This document shows, one piece after another, positions 11,201-23,668 of a stretch of 64,000 nucleotides of DNA. Each line of letters starts with the position of its first letter. The first letter of the stretch is position 1. Source of the stretch: Caenorhabditis elegans (Eukaryota > Nematoda > Chromadorea > Rhabditida > Rhabditidae). The position numbers were made by a program, and so were the translations under genes. The stretch is taken from assembly GCF_000002985.6 (NCBI RefSeq), contig NC_003283.11, positions 7,192,001 through 7,256,000 of the forward strand, written 5' to 3'. Below the pieces are notes generated by a model. The model made no database searches. It was not told the DNA's origin and saw nothing but the letters and a program-made list of their open reading frames with translations.

Positions 11201-13507
11201 TAATCATTACAGGAAGCTTATGATGGGTACAAATCGAAGCTGGCAATGAAAGCGTTTCAAATCACAAATGACGAAGGTTATGGAGACACGAACGAGCTGA
11301 AATTGTGTCCGAAACAGGGATCCAATGTGACCACAATTATGTTTATCATAATTGGAACTTGCTCTGGTGCCATGCTCATTCTTATCTTGCTCACTGTGCT
11401 TTACCGACAGAAGTATATGTGGATGAGAAAGTTGAAAAGATTCAAAACTTCTCATGTGGCAGATATTGATGATAATGATATGTAAGTATAATAAGTAGTT
11501 TTGAATTTTTTCAATTCAAATATTTCAAAAAATTATAAGGCTAGAAAAATTCTAGGGCCACATTTTACAAAAGTATGTATTTTTTCAGTTTCGATTCACC
11601 ATAAATTTTTCAGATTTGATCATTGGGAACTATCCTGGGACAAACTTGTCGTAAAAAACGAAAAACTCGGTCACGGAGCCTACGGTCACGTGTTCAAAGG
11701 CAAAATAGTAGGTGTCCCACCTGCAATCGAAAAATACAATAGAGCAGAAGCATTGGACTACACGGATTGTGACTGTGCTGTGAAGATGCTTCCGAAATAT
11801 GCGACAGATGCAGCAAAACAGGAGTTTAGACATGAAATTGAGTTGATGAAGAATCTTGGATTCAATGAGCATTTGGTGAATATGCTAGGATGTATTACTG
11901 TATCTGCAAAATCATGTTTGGTACTGGAACACTGCTGTCATCGGGATTTACTGAGATATGTGAAAAACAAGAAGTGTGATCTAGAAATTGTGAGTTTTGA
12001 AGCTTCTTGTTAGTTTGAAATTCCAAAAAATTGCAAGTTGCGTAAAATGGGCAGTTTATGAGTAAAATAGTAATAATAGTAGTATTAATAAAAAATATAA
12101 GCATAAACCCATTTTTGGCTTATTCCCAAAATTGACAATTTATGAGATTTCACCAACTTTTTAGTGCAAATACAAAATTTCAAAGATTTAGCGACATATG
12201 AACATTTGAAGAGTTTTCCCACTGATTTAATTCTAGCTATAAAGTTTGCTTAAAATTTATGAAGTTACCAAAAAGGTATACAATGTATATACTATACATC
12301 TCAATTAAATAACTAATTTTCCAGTCTCGAAGTGTGGACGACACAATCGATAGTCATAAAGAATTTCTGAACTTTGCGTGGCAAATCACTCAAGGAATGA
12401 GATTTCTTGTGGACAAACGTATCATACATCGAGATCTCGCTGCTCGAAACATCCTTATAACTGAACAGTGTGGAATGAAAAGTGCAAAAGTCAGCGATTT
12501 CGGACTTGCGATTTTAAGTGAACCAAGTGAAAATGGAGAGGTGACAGGATCAGACCGTCTTCCCATCAAATGGCTCGCTTTGGAATGTCTCGAAAAAGCA
12601 GAATTCTCATTTAAAAGTGATGTCTGGTCATTTGGAATTGTGATTTTCGAAATGTATTCACTTGGTGATGTACCATTTGCGGAAATCGAGCCAACTGAGC
12701 TGATTGCGCATCTGAAGTCCGGAGCCCGACCAAAGTTTCCATTACTCGCAACTGATAAAATTGAAGAGATAATGAGCTCGTGCTGGTCAGAAAAGTCAGA
12801 GGAACGACCAGATTTTGATGAGCTCTCAAAATTGTTTGCAACTCAATTGGAACAGACAACCGAAGGATATGGATACCTGGAATTGATAAGAACAAAAGAT
12901 TATCGAGTGATTGCAGAAGCATTACAAAAACCAGATGATTCACCTACTGATGGAACAGATGAACCAATATGTATAGATGATCATCCACCATATGTGACAC
13001 GAAATCGTTCAGTAACGTGGAGGAGTAAAGCAAATGGAGAAGCAAAGTTAGGAAGAGAATACAGTATGACAACTCATGTTTGTGAAGGTAAGATCTTTGG
13101 AATTAATTTTGATAGGTTAGTAATTGCCTTACATAGTGAACAAGAAGGTAGGTATGATGTAGGTACATCGCTAGTTAAGCACATCGGCAGGCTGGTATGA
13201 GGTAGACAGACACCTATTTCATTGATAATTTTAAAAATTTTCAACTAATATTTCTAAAGAAAACGGATATAATTTTTCAGACGAAACTCATCAATTACCA
13301 AACGGTGTTCCAAAATTACCCTCTGCCGCTCCAGCTGAACCACACGAAAAGGATAAAAAAGAAAAGAAAAAGTCGTATTTGAATCTGAATATTCCAAATA
13401 TTCTACCATCTTTGAATGCAATTAATCCATTTTCAAAAGACAACGAGTTCAAGAAGACGTTCAAACGAAAAAAGGCCTCGTCTCGTCGCGGATCGACAAA
13501 TTTCTAA
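8259..13507 (+). CDS. Receptor tyrosine kinase with VWA-like ectodomains (1,011 aa)
   Basis: Ten exons: 8259-8340, 8628-8944, 9017-9166, 9453-9710, 10500-10875, 10948-11165, 11213-11481, 11614-11989, 12325-13087, 13281-13507. All phases close (1,011 residues). A signal peptide (MLSHAYARLLLLLHLCTVS) leads into two VWA/integrin-like folds: CDVVFLLDLDSTF with a degenerate MIDAS, and later WQITYLFAITNRTSQEQF. A Thr-rich linker separates them. One membrane segment lies at about residues 508-531, followed by KYMWMRKLKRFK. The kinase domain has the glycine loop GHGAYGHVF (about 576), CAVKML, HRDLAARN (Asp about 719), DFG (about 740) and KWLALECLEK with DVWSFGIVIFEM, so it reads as a catalytically competent tyrosine kinase. 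Oddly, the activation loop between DFG and LPIKW has no tyrosine. The tail is Lys/Ser-rich. From memory it resembles nematode RTKs such as C24G6.2; this is not verified. Confidence 0.88.
9995..10277. repeat. TTGCCGGAAATT/CGGCAAAT repeat in kinase intron 4
   Basis: Alternating copies of GCCGGTTTGCCGGAAAATT, AATTCGGCAAATCG and TTGCCGTCCACCCCTGA lie inside the 789-bp intron between 9711 and 10499. A related fragment with TTTGCCGTTTGCCG and GTCGCCCATCCCTTG occurs near 61,309-61,400. This is a dispersed repeat; I cannot name the family from sequence alone. Confidence 0.6.
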
Positions 13508-13951
13508 ATTCCCCGCCCCATCAAATCTCAGTATGTACCAATTTTCTTCCGATTTCTCATAACATATTACCGGTGACTAAAATTTCTAAAAATAATTCTG
13601 TATATACCCGCTCAAATAAAATTTTAATTTTCAAAATTTATTGAGCAAAGAAAACAAAAGCAATTGGAATTGGAATACATAGGATTTTAGAATAGAACAC
13701 GAATCAATGGAAAAAAGAGTGAGAATGGGTTCAGAACAGATTGAGTTTCCAGAAACAAAAACTTGAAAATCACTAGTAAAAGTCAACAATCACAGAGATG
13801 AACCAAAAATGTGGAAAAAAAGTTACACAATAAATACAGAAAGAAAATTATTTTAATATCTATGAGCTGCAAAAAAAAGAGAACCGTAATGAAAAGTGTG
13901 TATATTGCACGCGTTGAGTTCAGTAGGAGGAATTGAGCAGAAGTATTCCTA
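13508..13951. other. Convergent 3' untranslated region
   Basis: The plus-strand kinase gene and the minus-strand HEATR5 gene end here, 444 bp apart. A polyadenylation signal AATAAA for the kinase gene is at about 13,615. No additional gene is seen. Confidence 0.6.
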
Positions 13952-16900
13952 TTAATTGGATTCAGCACCAAACATTGTTAACCTGATTCGTGGTTGCTGA
14001 ACGACCGGTGTTGTCTGAAAATAAAGTTTTAATTTAATGAAACAACTAAAATTTAGATATCTTCTACCTTTGCCTCTTGAGTCTTTGCCATTGAAATTTG
14101 ATGAGCATGTCTGGTGGATTGAAGAAGAAGAGCACTCTCCAGTCGAGTCTTCAATTCATTATTCCATTCGATAACTTTTTTAAATTCAGCTGGCCACATG
14201 GAAGCTGCCGCATTTAGTCGTCCAATCGCCATCTCGTGAAGCTTCTTCTCAATTGGACCAACTTTTCGCCATTCTGTATGAGATGTTGCTCTGAGTAGTC
14301 GAACCAAAAGTTGAACAAGCAGCGAAATCACTTGTATTCGTTTTCCATCTTTTGCGCTCATTGCAAGAACTTCGATAACCTTCACACATTCTTGAAGAAT
14401 GACTAGGTCGGATTCTGTGATCTTCTCGTTTTCACAATCCACTTTTGATAGATATCTCTTGACTACTGGCATAATCTCCTTTCCGAGATGTTTGACGAAA
14501 ATTCCACCGAAGCCTTTTCTGCCGAATATCGAAGCCAATGATTGTAGAGTTTTCATGACAACTGAAACATTATCACTTTGCAAATGACGCTTCAGCAATA
14601 CAATTAATTTGTTGAAGGACTCCTGATGACCGAGTACAACATCTACAGGAGCTGATGTTGTGAACACCACGGCAGTCACCATAATGATGCATTTGTCAAG
14701 TTGAATTCTTTCGTTATCTGTAAATTGAAAAAGTTGAAATGATTATGGTGAATAATGCTTATACCTTCGGACATATTCAAAACAGAATAAAACGCATTTC
14801 TCATGATCGTCTTCCAACTAACTGCAGTATCATCATCTGGCTGCTGACTGACGATACTTCGGATTGATTGAATCGCGGCTGCGGCGATTGCAGAAAGATG
14901 TCCAGCACGATCTGTTTGAATTGATCCTTCGTCAAGTCTAGCTGATTCTCTAACAAATCCGAGTAGTAGATACATAATGACAGGGAGTACGGTAACTCTC
15001 GAATGTGGTGAGCAGAGACTTGGAATTTGCACAAGGATCTGCATACTTTTGATGACTAGATGTGTACCTTCGGCCGGTAATCTTCCAACTTTCCGTAGAT
15101 GTAATGCAGCGAGACTGTTGGTTTTTAATTGTGCAGAGTTGATTTGTGGCATTTGCTTGAATATGGCACAAACGGCAAGTTCCAATATCGCGTAACTGAT
15201 CGTTTTCACTCCATCTTTATTGATGTTCCCATCTTTTCCACCTTCTTCGCCAGCGAACAATACATTTGGTATCTTTCTCAGAGTATCTTCACTTTCGAGA
15301 TTTCCATTCGAAATGTCTCGTGACGCACAAATTCGAATGGCTAACTGTGCAGCATCAATAATTGATCCGACACATTCGATGCATTGAAGTTGTGTAGAGA
15401 GACAGTCTCTTGTAAGAACACTTCTATGAAGAACATACAGGATCTCGATAACTGCCGGTACATCGCTCATCAGATGCAACTGGCACCATTCACATGACAA
15501 TAGTCGAGTCAACGATTTCACGGACATTTGGATTGTTTCATCTTCGATTTGGCGAGTCTTGTTGCTCAATGATTCTACTGCGATTCCGATTAGAAGATAA
15601 AATCGGGATACATTTCCCTCGTCTCTCCATACTGCTGCAGTCTCGGAGGATAGTTCGATTCCCGACGGTAGTTCAAAGTTGTTCTTGCTCAACCATGTAG
15701 AGCACGCGAGAAGGATCGGAGGCCAGCAGATTTGATAATATTCACGGCAAGCTTCGGCACTGTGGGCATTGAAAAATGCTCCTCCACGGTTGAGAAATTG
15801 ATCGGAGTAATGGGCAGGAAGGGCTAGAAGAGCTGAATCATTGAGCATCGCAAGCCAATAAGCAATTAGAGAATTGGCTTCTGGTTCAACAAGAGAGAGC
15901 AGTGAACCACTTCCATTGTAGTCATAATGATCTCTAGCTTCTACATTTTCATTCTTCATTCTATCCTGCTCAATAGCAGTAACATAAACCTCTGCCCACG
16001 CCTTCAAAATTGACAGCTTTTCTAATGTCGCAGCACTTTCACTGTAGAGTTGTACATTAATTGAGCCATGTTTCAGTTTATTGAGTGAAGATACAAGCAG
16101 CTGGTGGACACGCTTCAAATCGCTCAAATCCCTTGCGACTCCACTACCAATCCAAGTACTGCACACTTGACAAGCTACTGACGTCACATTACTGGGGGTG
16201 TCGTCAGTGAACGCCGGACGAAGAGCTGCGCCCACTTGTGCTTGAAACTGTTCCAAGATCATGTGTCCAGGAAATTCGGGCTCAGGGCAAGACGAGAAGC
16301 GAATGATCACTTCTTCTAACGACTTTAGTCCAGCAATTCGAAGAAGAGAATTGTCGGAAGTCGCAGCCATGAAGGACATTCTGACGAGATCCGAGAGATG
16401 GAGAACCAAGTAATCATTCTTTCCAGCAGATGTGATTTGAAGTTCCTTCGCAAGAGCCATATCAAGATGTGCTCGTTCGGTGTCACAAACACTCATCAGT
16501 CGATTCACAATCTCCATTGTAAATACTTTTGTAGGCCATCTTGGTTGTACTTTTCCCTTGTCCTCCTCCATCAAAGAACTAATTCCAGCCAAGTTGGTGT
16601 CATCATCACCATCTTCATCATCATCATCATCAGCATCATCTTCTCCCCGATCTTTCTTCTCTTCCTTCTTTCTAACAAGACCATGATCATTGGAAGTAGC
16701 TAGAATTTCTTTGCTCAACATCAACCAATTGTTGAGAAGTTCTCCGGATGTTCCCTGTACGAGTGAAATCAATGTTTCTTGTAAATGACATCTCAACTCC
16801 TTGTTCACTTCAGTGTCAAGCATTCCGAATAAAGCACCCTCCAGTCCCGACTCGGGAAGAGCGAACTTCTTCTTGTTGGTATCAACTATTCCCTGAGGAA

Positions 16901-19900
16901 CAAGAACTTGTGCGTGGTTACGAACCTGCAAAAAGGATGAAATTGTGTTATGCTCCTTTCAAAAATAATATTCCGAACCTCTTTGGACTCTCTTTGAACC
17001 AACTGTCGTAGACAACTGACTGATTGCCTTCTTATGACAAGATGTGTCGACGAGAGCAACGAACTTATATCCACCACAAGCTGAGCCATATGAACATATC
17101 GAGGAGCAAAAAGGTGCATTTGCTGGAGACCGGAGATTGCTTCAGCTTGAACAAATGGATCAGAGTGGGATAGCTGGATCGCACAAGCAGCTAGAAGAGA
17201 CGTTCGGACACCATCAATGACTCCAGGGCAACTCAATTCTGGGCCAACACACGTGATAAGAGCAGTTAACTGAAAATTGATAATTAGTTTGGGATAACTC
17301 CATGAATTTTTAAAAACTTACACATTTACTGATTCCTTGAACTACATCCACTACAAAAGTCGGCGTTGAAATAAGTAGTTTCAGACATGAACTCAAGGTT
17401 GTTTCGACGAATACTCTGAACATTCCACTTCCAGTTTCAGCAATCAGGGCCATTGCAACAAGTGCACATGTTTGAACTTTCGGCATTTTGCTCTCTTCGG
17501 CCAGTGCCAGGACAACAGAAACTCCCGTATTCAGATGTTGCCCACTTCCAAGAGATCCGACGTGTCGATGAAGGCATCCCAGTGCCAAAACGTGTCCGGA
17601 TCGGTTGATCTCATCCTTGCAACTATTCAACTTATCAAAACAATATTGGGCTATAGACGCTACAAATGGTGGAGAATTGACCGCCTGTGACAGCCGAGCA
17701 AGCGCTTCTGCTCCAACTAATCGTGTCATTGGACAGCTATTCGACAGAGAAGATGAAATCAAATCAAACGAGGCTCTTTGCAATGTTTCATTGTCTAATT
17801 TATGTCCACGTTGTTCACAAAGCGTTTTGTAAGACAACAGTTTGGCTGTCAGTGCGTTCACAAGAATCTGAAAATTTATCAATTTTTTAAAAAAATTTAA
17901 AAAATCTTTTCCTACCGCCTGTTTTCTTCCTGCATTCTTCGATTTCTGAATCGTATCCCAAAAATGTTCAGTAATTTGAACTTTATGTTTGTTGTTCACC
18001 AATGGAAATACTTTTCCATAAGTCAAGAGGGCAGTGTTCAGACATGTCAACGGCTCCGAATCATTCTCAGGCCACGTGTCTCCTATTTGAGATGCGGATG
18101 CTCGAATCAAGTTGGAAAGATCCTCTTCGATGTTGCCAAGTGAAACTGATGATATCGGTGTTTGTAACTGAAATGTTCATAATCAAATGTGTTTTTTTGT
18201 GGAAAATATATATAAAAAACCACATTTTTTTTGTTTTTTCCAACTGTTCAAATTTCAAAATTGCGTATTAAAAAATCTATCATAAATACCAGCTGCTTCA
18301 AAATGGGTCTCGCTACGAAGGCAACAAGTTACTGTAACTCGTGCCAATTTATGGATTACTTCATATTTTCCAAATTGAATTAAAACGGATTTCAAGATTT
18401 TTTAAATAAAAAATACGAAGCAACCCATAAATTGACATGAGTTACAGTAACTTGCTGATTTCGTAGCGAGACCCATGCGAAAATTCTCATTTTTAGACGT
18501 CTGCGTAATAATTTTTTTCCGTTTTTGGATATGTTCCAGAAAAAAACACGGAAAATTTTTCGACGAAATTTTTTTTTGTCTTAAAATTCAATGAATTTCG
18601 TACCAAATCTTCGACCATGGAATAGTCTGTAGCATCATAAACCGGTGAAATCAAAATCTTCTCCACTCCTGTGAACTGACTAATTGGTAATGAAGTCGTC
18701 AGTGTACTCTGCGAGTTGTCAGATAATGTGATATCTGCGACAAGCTCTCGGAGCAAAGCAGCATAGCTTCCTTCGAAACTTTTGTGTGGAAGAAGCAGAA
18801 GTAGACGGTAGAGACGAATTCTAACCACTGAATTCGCTTGTCTCATTTCATTTCCATAACTTTTAATCAAGTTTCCGACTCTGAAATTTGCATAGTTTAT
18901 GGATATGTTAAGGATGGAGTATCGTCAATGGGGAAATTGTTTAGAACAGCTTATCCCAAAAATTTTTGAATTTTATTTACAGTTAAAAAAAAATGATCAA
19001 AACTCAGTTTTCAGTTTTTTTCTCATAATTTTAGAAGTTGATCAAAATAAACTTTCTACGAGTTTTTTTTCCTAATTTTTCTTACTATCTATATTTTTGG
19101 AAATTTTGGCAGTTTACCAAAACTTTGAATTTTGAAACATCTAAAAAATTTTGGAGCGTTTTATTATGATATTCGGTTATGTTTTACTAGTGTTTTCATA
19201 CTGAGTTTCCACTGACGATTTTCGACATTTAAAACTTGCTGAAACTTACTGTGACATCATAACAAGACTACATTCAATTGGAACTTTCATTGCATCCAAT
19301 GCATTATTGGTTGAAGACAATTCTGGTTGTGAAGCTACTGCCTCCATGACTGAAAGTGCTCCAGCTTGAGCAATCATAGCACATTGCCAAGAAAATGCAT
19401 CTCCTCTGCTATTCTCACTTTCAGCTTCTTTGGCACTTCTAGCAAAAGCCGCCTTCCATAGTTTTATAACACGTGGTAAGTGTTCTTTCATTACAGATGG
19501 ACCAAGATGAATTAGTGCATAGATTAGATTCCATCCGGATTCCAACTTGGCAATCGTAAGTTTCGGTTGTTGAGTTGAAGTTCGAAGCATTTCTTCAGCA
19601 AGATCCAGTACTTTTAAAGGTTTTGCATAGGGAATTCCAAGTTTTGAACTATCTGTAGATGCTGCTAAAAGTGCAGAGAGAGCCATTGAAAACCCGCTTA
19701 TTGCTCTAGAAGATGATGAAAGTTGATCAAGTCTTGGAAGACATCTATCGATAAGTGGAGTCATTAGATTCGGAACAGCAGTTGCAATACATCGTAGACA
19801 CCATGCAGCCGCGTATCTAGCAGAAGCTAGTGGATGTGTTAAACATTTGAAAATATGTTCCATAATTCCAGTTGCCTCGGTGAAAAGTGACATAACAGAT

Positions 19901-22887
19901 GTGCCTATTTGCCTGACCAGAACTGATATTTCTTGTAAAATCACAATTATTGCATAACCACTTCCATAATCACTACTATCGACTGATGAATCCAGATTAT
20001 CACCAGTACCAATGCTCACAAGATCGACATATTGTGAAAGAAGTACTCCGAGATGCTTGCAGGCAAGAGTTTGAGCATTTTCTCCGAGCAAAGAGCCAAT
20101 CGTTTGTCGAAGAATGAATGAGATGCACCTTCGGATTGTGAGAGCTTCAGAGACGTGAGACGCGTTTCTGAAAAAATTAATTATTTTCGTTTTGCGATAG
20201 GTCAAAGGTAATGTTTTTTGGATTTTTCAGTTTCAAAGACACATTATTAATGCGGCATATTAATAGGTTGTTGGCTGGATTTTTGTCATTTTGACGAAAA
20301 ATAGGTTTTCTGCTTGTTTTTTCTGGACTTTAAACGTTTTTTTAACATAAAAAACTAATTTTTACTAAAATTGATAGGTGTTAAAAAATCTTAAAAAAAA
20401 GGTTTTTGTTTCGTTTCGCAGTTTCTTTTAGCATTTTGTTTGCTTTCTTCGGAAAAATTTGATTTTTTTTCCAGTTTTTTTTCGAATTTTTTGGATAAAA
20501 AAAAGAACAACTTTTTTTTTTGAAAATCTTAATTTTTGTTGAAATGAGAAAAAATTTGATTTGTTTGTAAATAGTTTTTTCTTGGTTTTTTGCAATATTT
20601 TTTTTTAGCAAATTGCTTGTTATTTTTTGGATAAAATTAAGTTTTTAGGTTTTTTTTTCGGATTTTTCGGATTAAAAAAACGTTTTTTTAAATTGAAACA
20701 AATTCGATTTTTTCCGGTTTTTTTTTCAGATTTTTTGGAAAAAAAAGTTTTTTTTTTTTATTTTAATTTTTTTTAAATTTTAATTTTTTGTAAAAAATTA
20801 GATTTTTGTTTTTTTTAAAATAATTTTTAAATATTTTTTGGCAAAAACTGATTATTTTGGTTTTAAGCCCAAAATTTAAAAAAACGATTTTTTTGTAAAT
20901 TTTTTTAGCAGTCCTTGACGGAACCCTGTAGATGTCGTTACATTCCAAACAGTTGTAAATTTTTGAGAAAAAATATCAAATTTTTTAAAGCGAAAAAACT
21001 CACTGTGTATATGCCAAATGGCCACATTTCGATGCTAAATCAACCATATGACAGCATACTGCAATAAGATGCTTCTCCAACCAGGCGGATCCCATCTCTC
21101 GAACCATTTCAACGTAACACTGAAATTTAGTGTAAAAAAAGAATTTTTTTGAAATATTTTTTGAAACTTACAATACTAACTCCAATTCGAATGTCAGATC
21201 TTCCCATCGTTGAAAATGTCGATGAGCTTCCTTTTAAAAATCCTCCAATACCTCCACGTAGGAATCCAGAAGCAAGAAGATTCAGTGTATCTGTTACTGA
21301 AGCTGGACGTACCGGAACTGTTTGATTTGATTTTGCTTCTGAAAAAATAACAGTTTTTTTTCAATTATATTATTACGGAACACAAAATTTTGAAAATGCG
21401 TGTTGTGCAACAGATCTGACGCGCAAAATGTCTCGTAGCGAAAACTACAGTAACTCTTTTAATGACTACTGTAGCACTGGTCTTATTTTGCGTTGTTTTT
21501 TATTTACATTTATTGATGAAAGATTAAATATCGCTGTCAAAATTCAAAAATAAATTTGTTTCGAAGTCCAGTCAGTAAATCGACTACAGAAGTAATTTAA
21601 GGAATTACTGTAGTTTTCGCTTTGAGATATTTTGCGCGTCAGACATGTTGCGCAATACGCAGTCTCAGCATTTAGTGTTTCCGTAATAAAACGGTAGTCT
21701 ATTTTGTGTTTTTTTTTTGCGAAAATAAAATAAAACTAGCCCGAATTTCAAATTTCTTTCGAAATGCGCCTTTTTTTTTTAAAAATCCGTAATTTTTTTA
21801 ATTTCGGGGGGAAAAATTTCGCAAAAAAATATTCAAGTTTCACAAAAACCTTAAATTTTGCCAATTTTTTGGCAGATTTTAAGTCCAAAAGGATCCAAAA
21901 ATTACCAAAATTAGTTTAATAAAATGAATTCCAGTTGCGAAAAAAAAGTTGGCGAAATTTCCGTTTTTAACAAAATTTGGCTTTAATTTTTTTGTTTTCG
22001 GGTCATTTTTAGTTTAGTACATCCCCCTTTAACAAAATATTTACTTATAACTGCTCCCGGTGGTGGTTTCATAGATGTTGCGAGCAGCTGAGCCGTGAAT
22101 TTGGCAACTGCACATCGCAATTCATACGTGGATCCTTCAAGAATCTTGATACACATTGTACACGATGCTTCCAGCTCCGTTGTGTAGATTGGTGTATGGA
22201 ATTGGACGAGAGCTGTTAGACATTCCAAACTTGCGATCTTCACATTCGGCGTCTTGCAGAGAGTTCTGTCTTGCAGGGAATTTTTCGCGATTGAGTGAAT
22301 CTTTTTATGAGTCACATAATCGCCGGATCCCAATGCCTTCACCATACTTGTCAATGTATTCATGATATGCGCCTGAGAATGAGCAACGGCGGTGCTCATC
22401 CAGTTTTTAACAATTGCCAATGTATCTTCAATCGATCGTCCTGCCATTCTACCCATCGAATCGTAAACTGCTGATAGACATGCCAGAGCTGCTCTGAAAT
22501 ATTAAACTTTATTTAAATAATAACTAGAGTTTTTAAAAAAACTAACAATTTGCTCTGCACAGCTTTCGGTGACTCATCTTTTACTTTTAATGTGTCATTA
22601 CATGAATTGAGCAGCGTATTCAACGATACAATGTCGCCTGTCAACGCGTATACCCGTCCGATGCATCGTGCAATCAGCTTCCTTGTCGGCGGCCCGACAA
22701 CCGTGTGAAGCCGCGATTCCAGCTGTTGCTGCAGCTCTTTTTGCACATTTTTGAGATCTTCTCGCTGGGTTATTGGAAGAATTCGATCGAGATATCGCAG
22801 CCATTCGTAAATAAAGACTGGTCGTTTTTGCTCGGGGCACGCCTCGAGCGCCTCTTCGTTTAATAACAAACTATGGGTTTCATCCAT
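13952..22887 (-). CDS. hpo-27: HEATR5 homologue, HEAT-repeat trafficking protein (2,076 aa)
   Basis: Twelve exons on the minus strand: 22887-22547, 22493-22045, 21338-21172, 21119-21004, 20167-19250, 18880-18604, 18167-17916, 17867-17322, 17269-16979, 16925-14765, 14717-14068, 14014-13952. Phases close to 2,076 residues, the usual length of HEATR5A/B. The N-terminus (HSLLLNEEALEACPEQKRP, then EWLRYLDRIL) and blocks such as RRCISFILRQTIGSLLGE, RYAAAWCLRCIA, YEGSYAALLRELVADITL, SGHVLALGCLHRHVG, LVLHLSDLVRMSFMAAT and FPGHMILEQFQAQVGAALRP are family hallmarks. HEATR5 proteins bind the AP-1/AP-2 and aftiphilin systems in endosomal traffic. The worm protein HPO-27 has been reported as a lysosome fission factor; the symbol is from memory of that work. 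An acidic Asp-rich loop lies at about 16,590-16,650. A trans-splice acceptor sits 13 nt before the ATG (22,901-22,903). Confidence 0.93.
18304..18475. repeat. 172-bp inverted repeat in hpo-27 intron
   Basis: The left arm begins TGGGTCTCGCTACGAAGGCA and continues AAGTTACTGTAACTC. The right arm is its reverse complement, ending GATTTCGTAGCGAGACCCA. The terminal arms are nearly perfect and enclose an AT-rich centre. This is a compact palindromic element, distinct from the longer CTACAGTA family but sharing its CGTAGCGA core. Confidence 0.75.
20210..21003. repeat. Runs of A and T in a large hpo-27 intron (PATC-like)
   Basis: About 800 bp of intron consist almost entirely of short T5-T9 and A4-A9 runs spaced roughly a helical turn apart, with almost no G/C. 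This is the appearance of C. elegans periodic An/Tn clusters, which are known from introns of germline-expressed genes. The periodicity was judged by eye, not computed. Confidence 0.5.
21374..21688. repeat. Palindromic CTACAGTA repeat, copy B
   Basis: The left end is TTACGGAACACAAAATTTTG with GACGCGCAAAATGTCTCGTAG. The right end is TTTGCGCGTCAGACATGTTG with AGTGTTTCCGTAATA. It is inserted in an hpo-27 intron upstream of the exon at 21,172-21,338. Same family as the element at 312-636. Confidence 0.8.
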
Positions 22888-23298
22888 GAAACTGTTGAGT
22901 CTGTAACAATTGGGAAATTATAGAAATCTATATAAAAAAGATCAAGAAAAGAAGAATAAACGACGGAATCAAGAACCGACAACGAAACGAATAAAACGAA
23001 TTCTGAAGCTATAAACATTGGAGATAACCAGTTTATTGAACGCGAAAAGGAATGTAAAAACCCATGTTGGAGACAATTTTATCACAGAATTTTCGATTAT
23101 GGTGAATTATGGCGTGTGGGGACGGCGTGAGGGAAGAAGAAGATTCTGAAAAAAATGGAGCAATATAAATGGGGCTAGTTAGTTTGAGAAGGAAAATAAG
23201 GTGAAGTTATATTTTTTAACTTGACCTACTTATTTTTTCAGTCGCTATAGAAAACGTTCACTATTTACGATTTATTTTGAACCTTCAAAAGACAGTTA

Positions 23299-23668
23299 CG
23301 GGAGCAAAAAATTCTGAGACTGCGTATTGGCAGCATATTTGACGCGCAAAATATCTCGTAGCGAAAACTACAGTAATTCTTTAAATGGATACTGTAGCGC
23401 TTGTGTCGATTTACGAGCTCTGTCTTCGAAATAATTTATTTATTAATAGATTCTTTTTGTTAGCGAAAAATGAGAAAATAAGACGAAGTAAAATGGAATA
23501 TTGCTGTCACTAATCGTGAAATAATTCATCTCTAAAATCGAGTCCGTAAATCGACACAAGCGCTACAGTAGTCATTTAAATAATTTTTTCAATTACTGTA
23601 GTATTCGCTACGAGATATTTACGCGTCAAATTTGATATGCATTTTCAGAATTTTGTGTTCCCGTAATA
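23299..23668. repeat. Palindromic CTACAGTA repeat, copy C
   Basis: Left end CGGGAGCAAAAAATTCTGAG with TTTGACGCGCAAAATATCTC; right end TTACGCGTCAAATTTG with AATTTTGTGTTCCCGTAAT. Both arms carry the CTACAGTA motif and ATCGACACAAGCGCTACAG. Confidence 0.8.
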
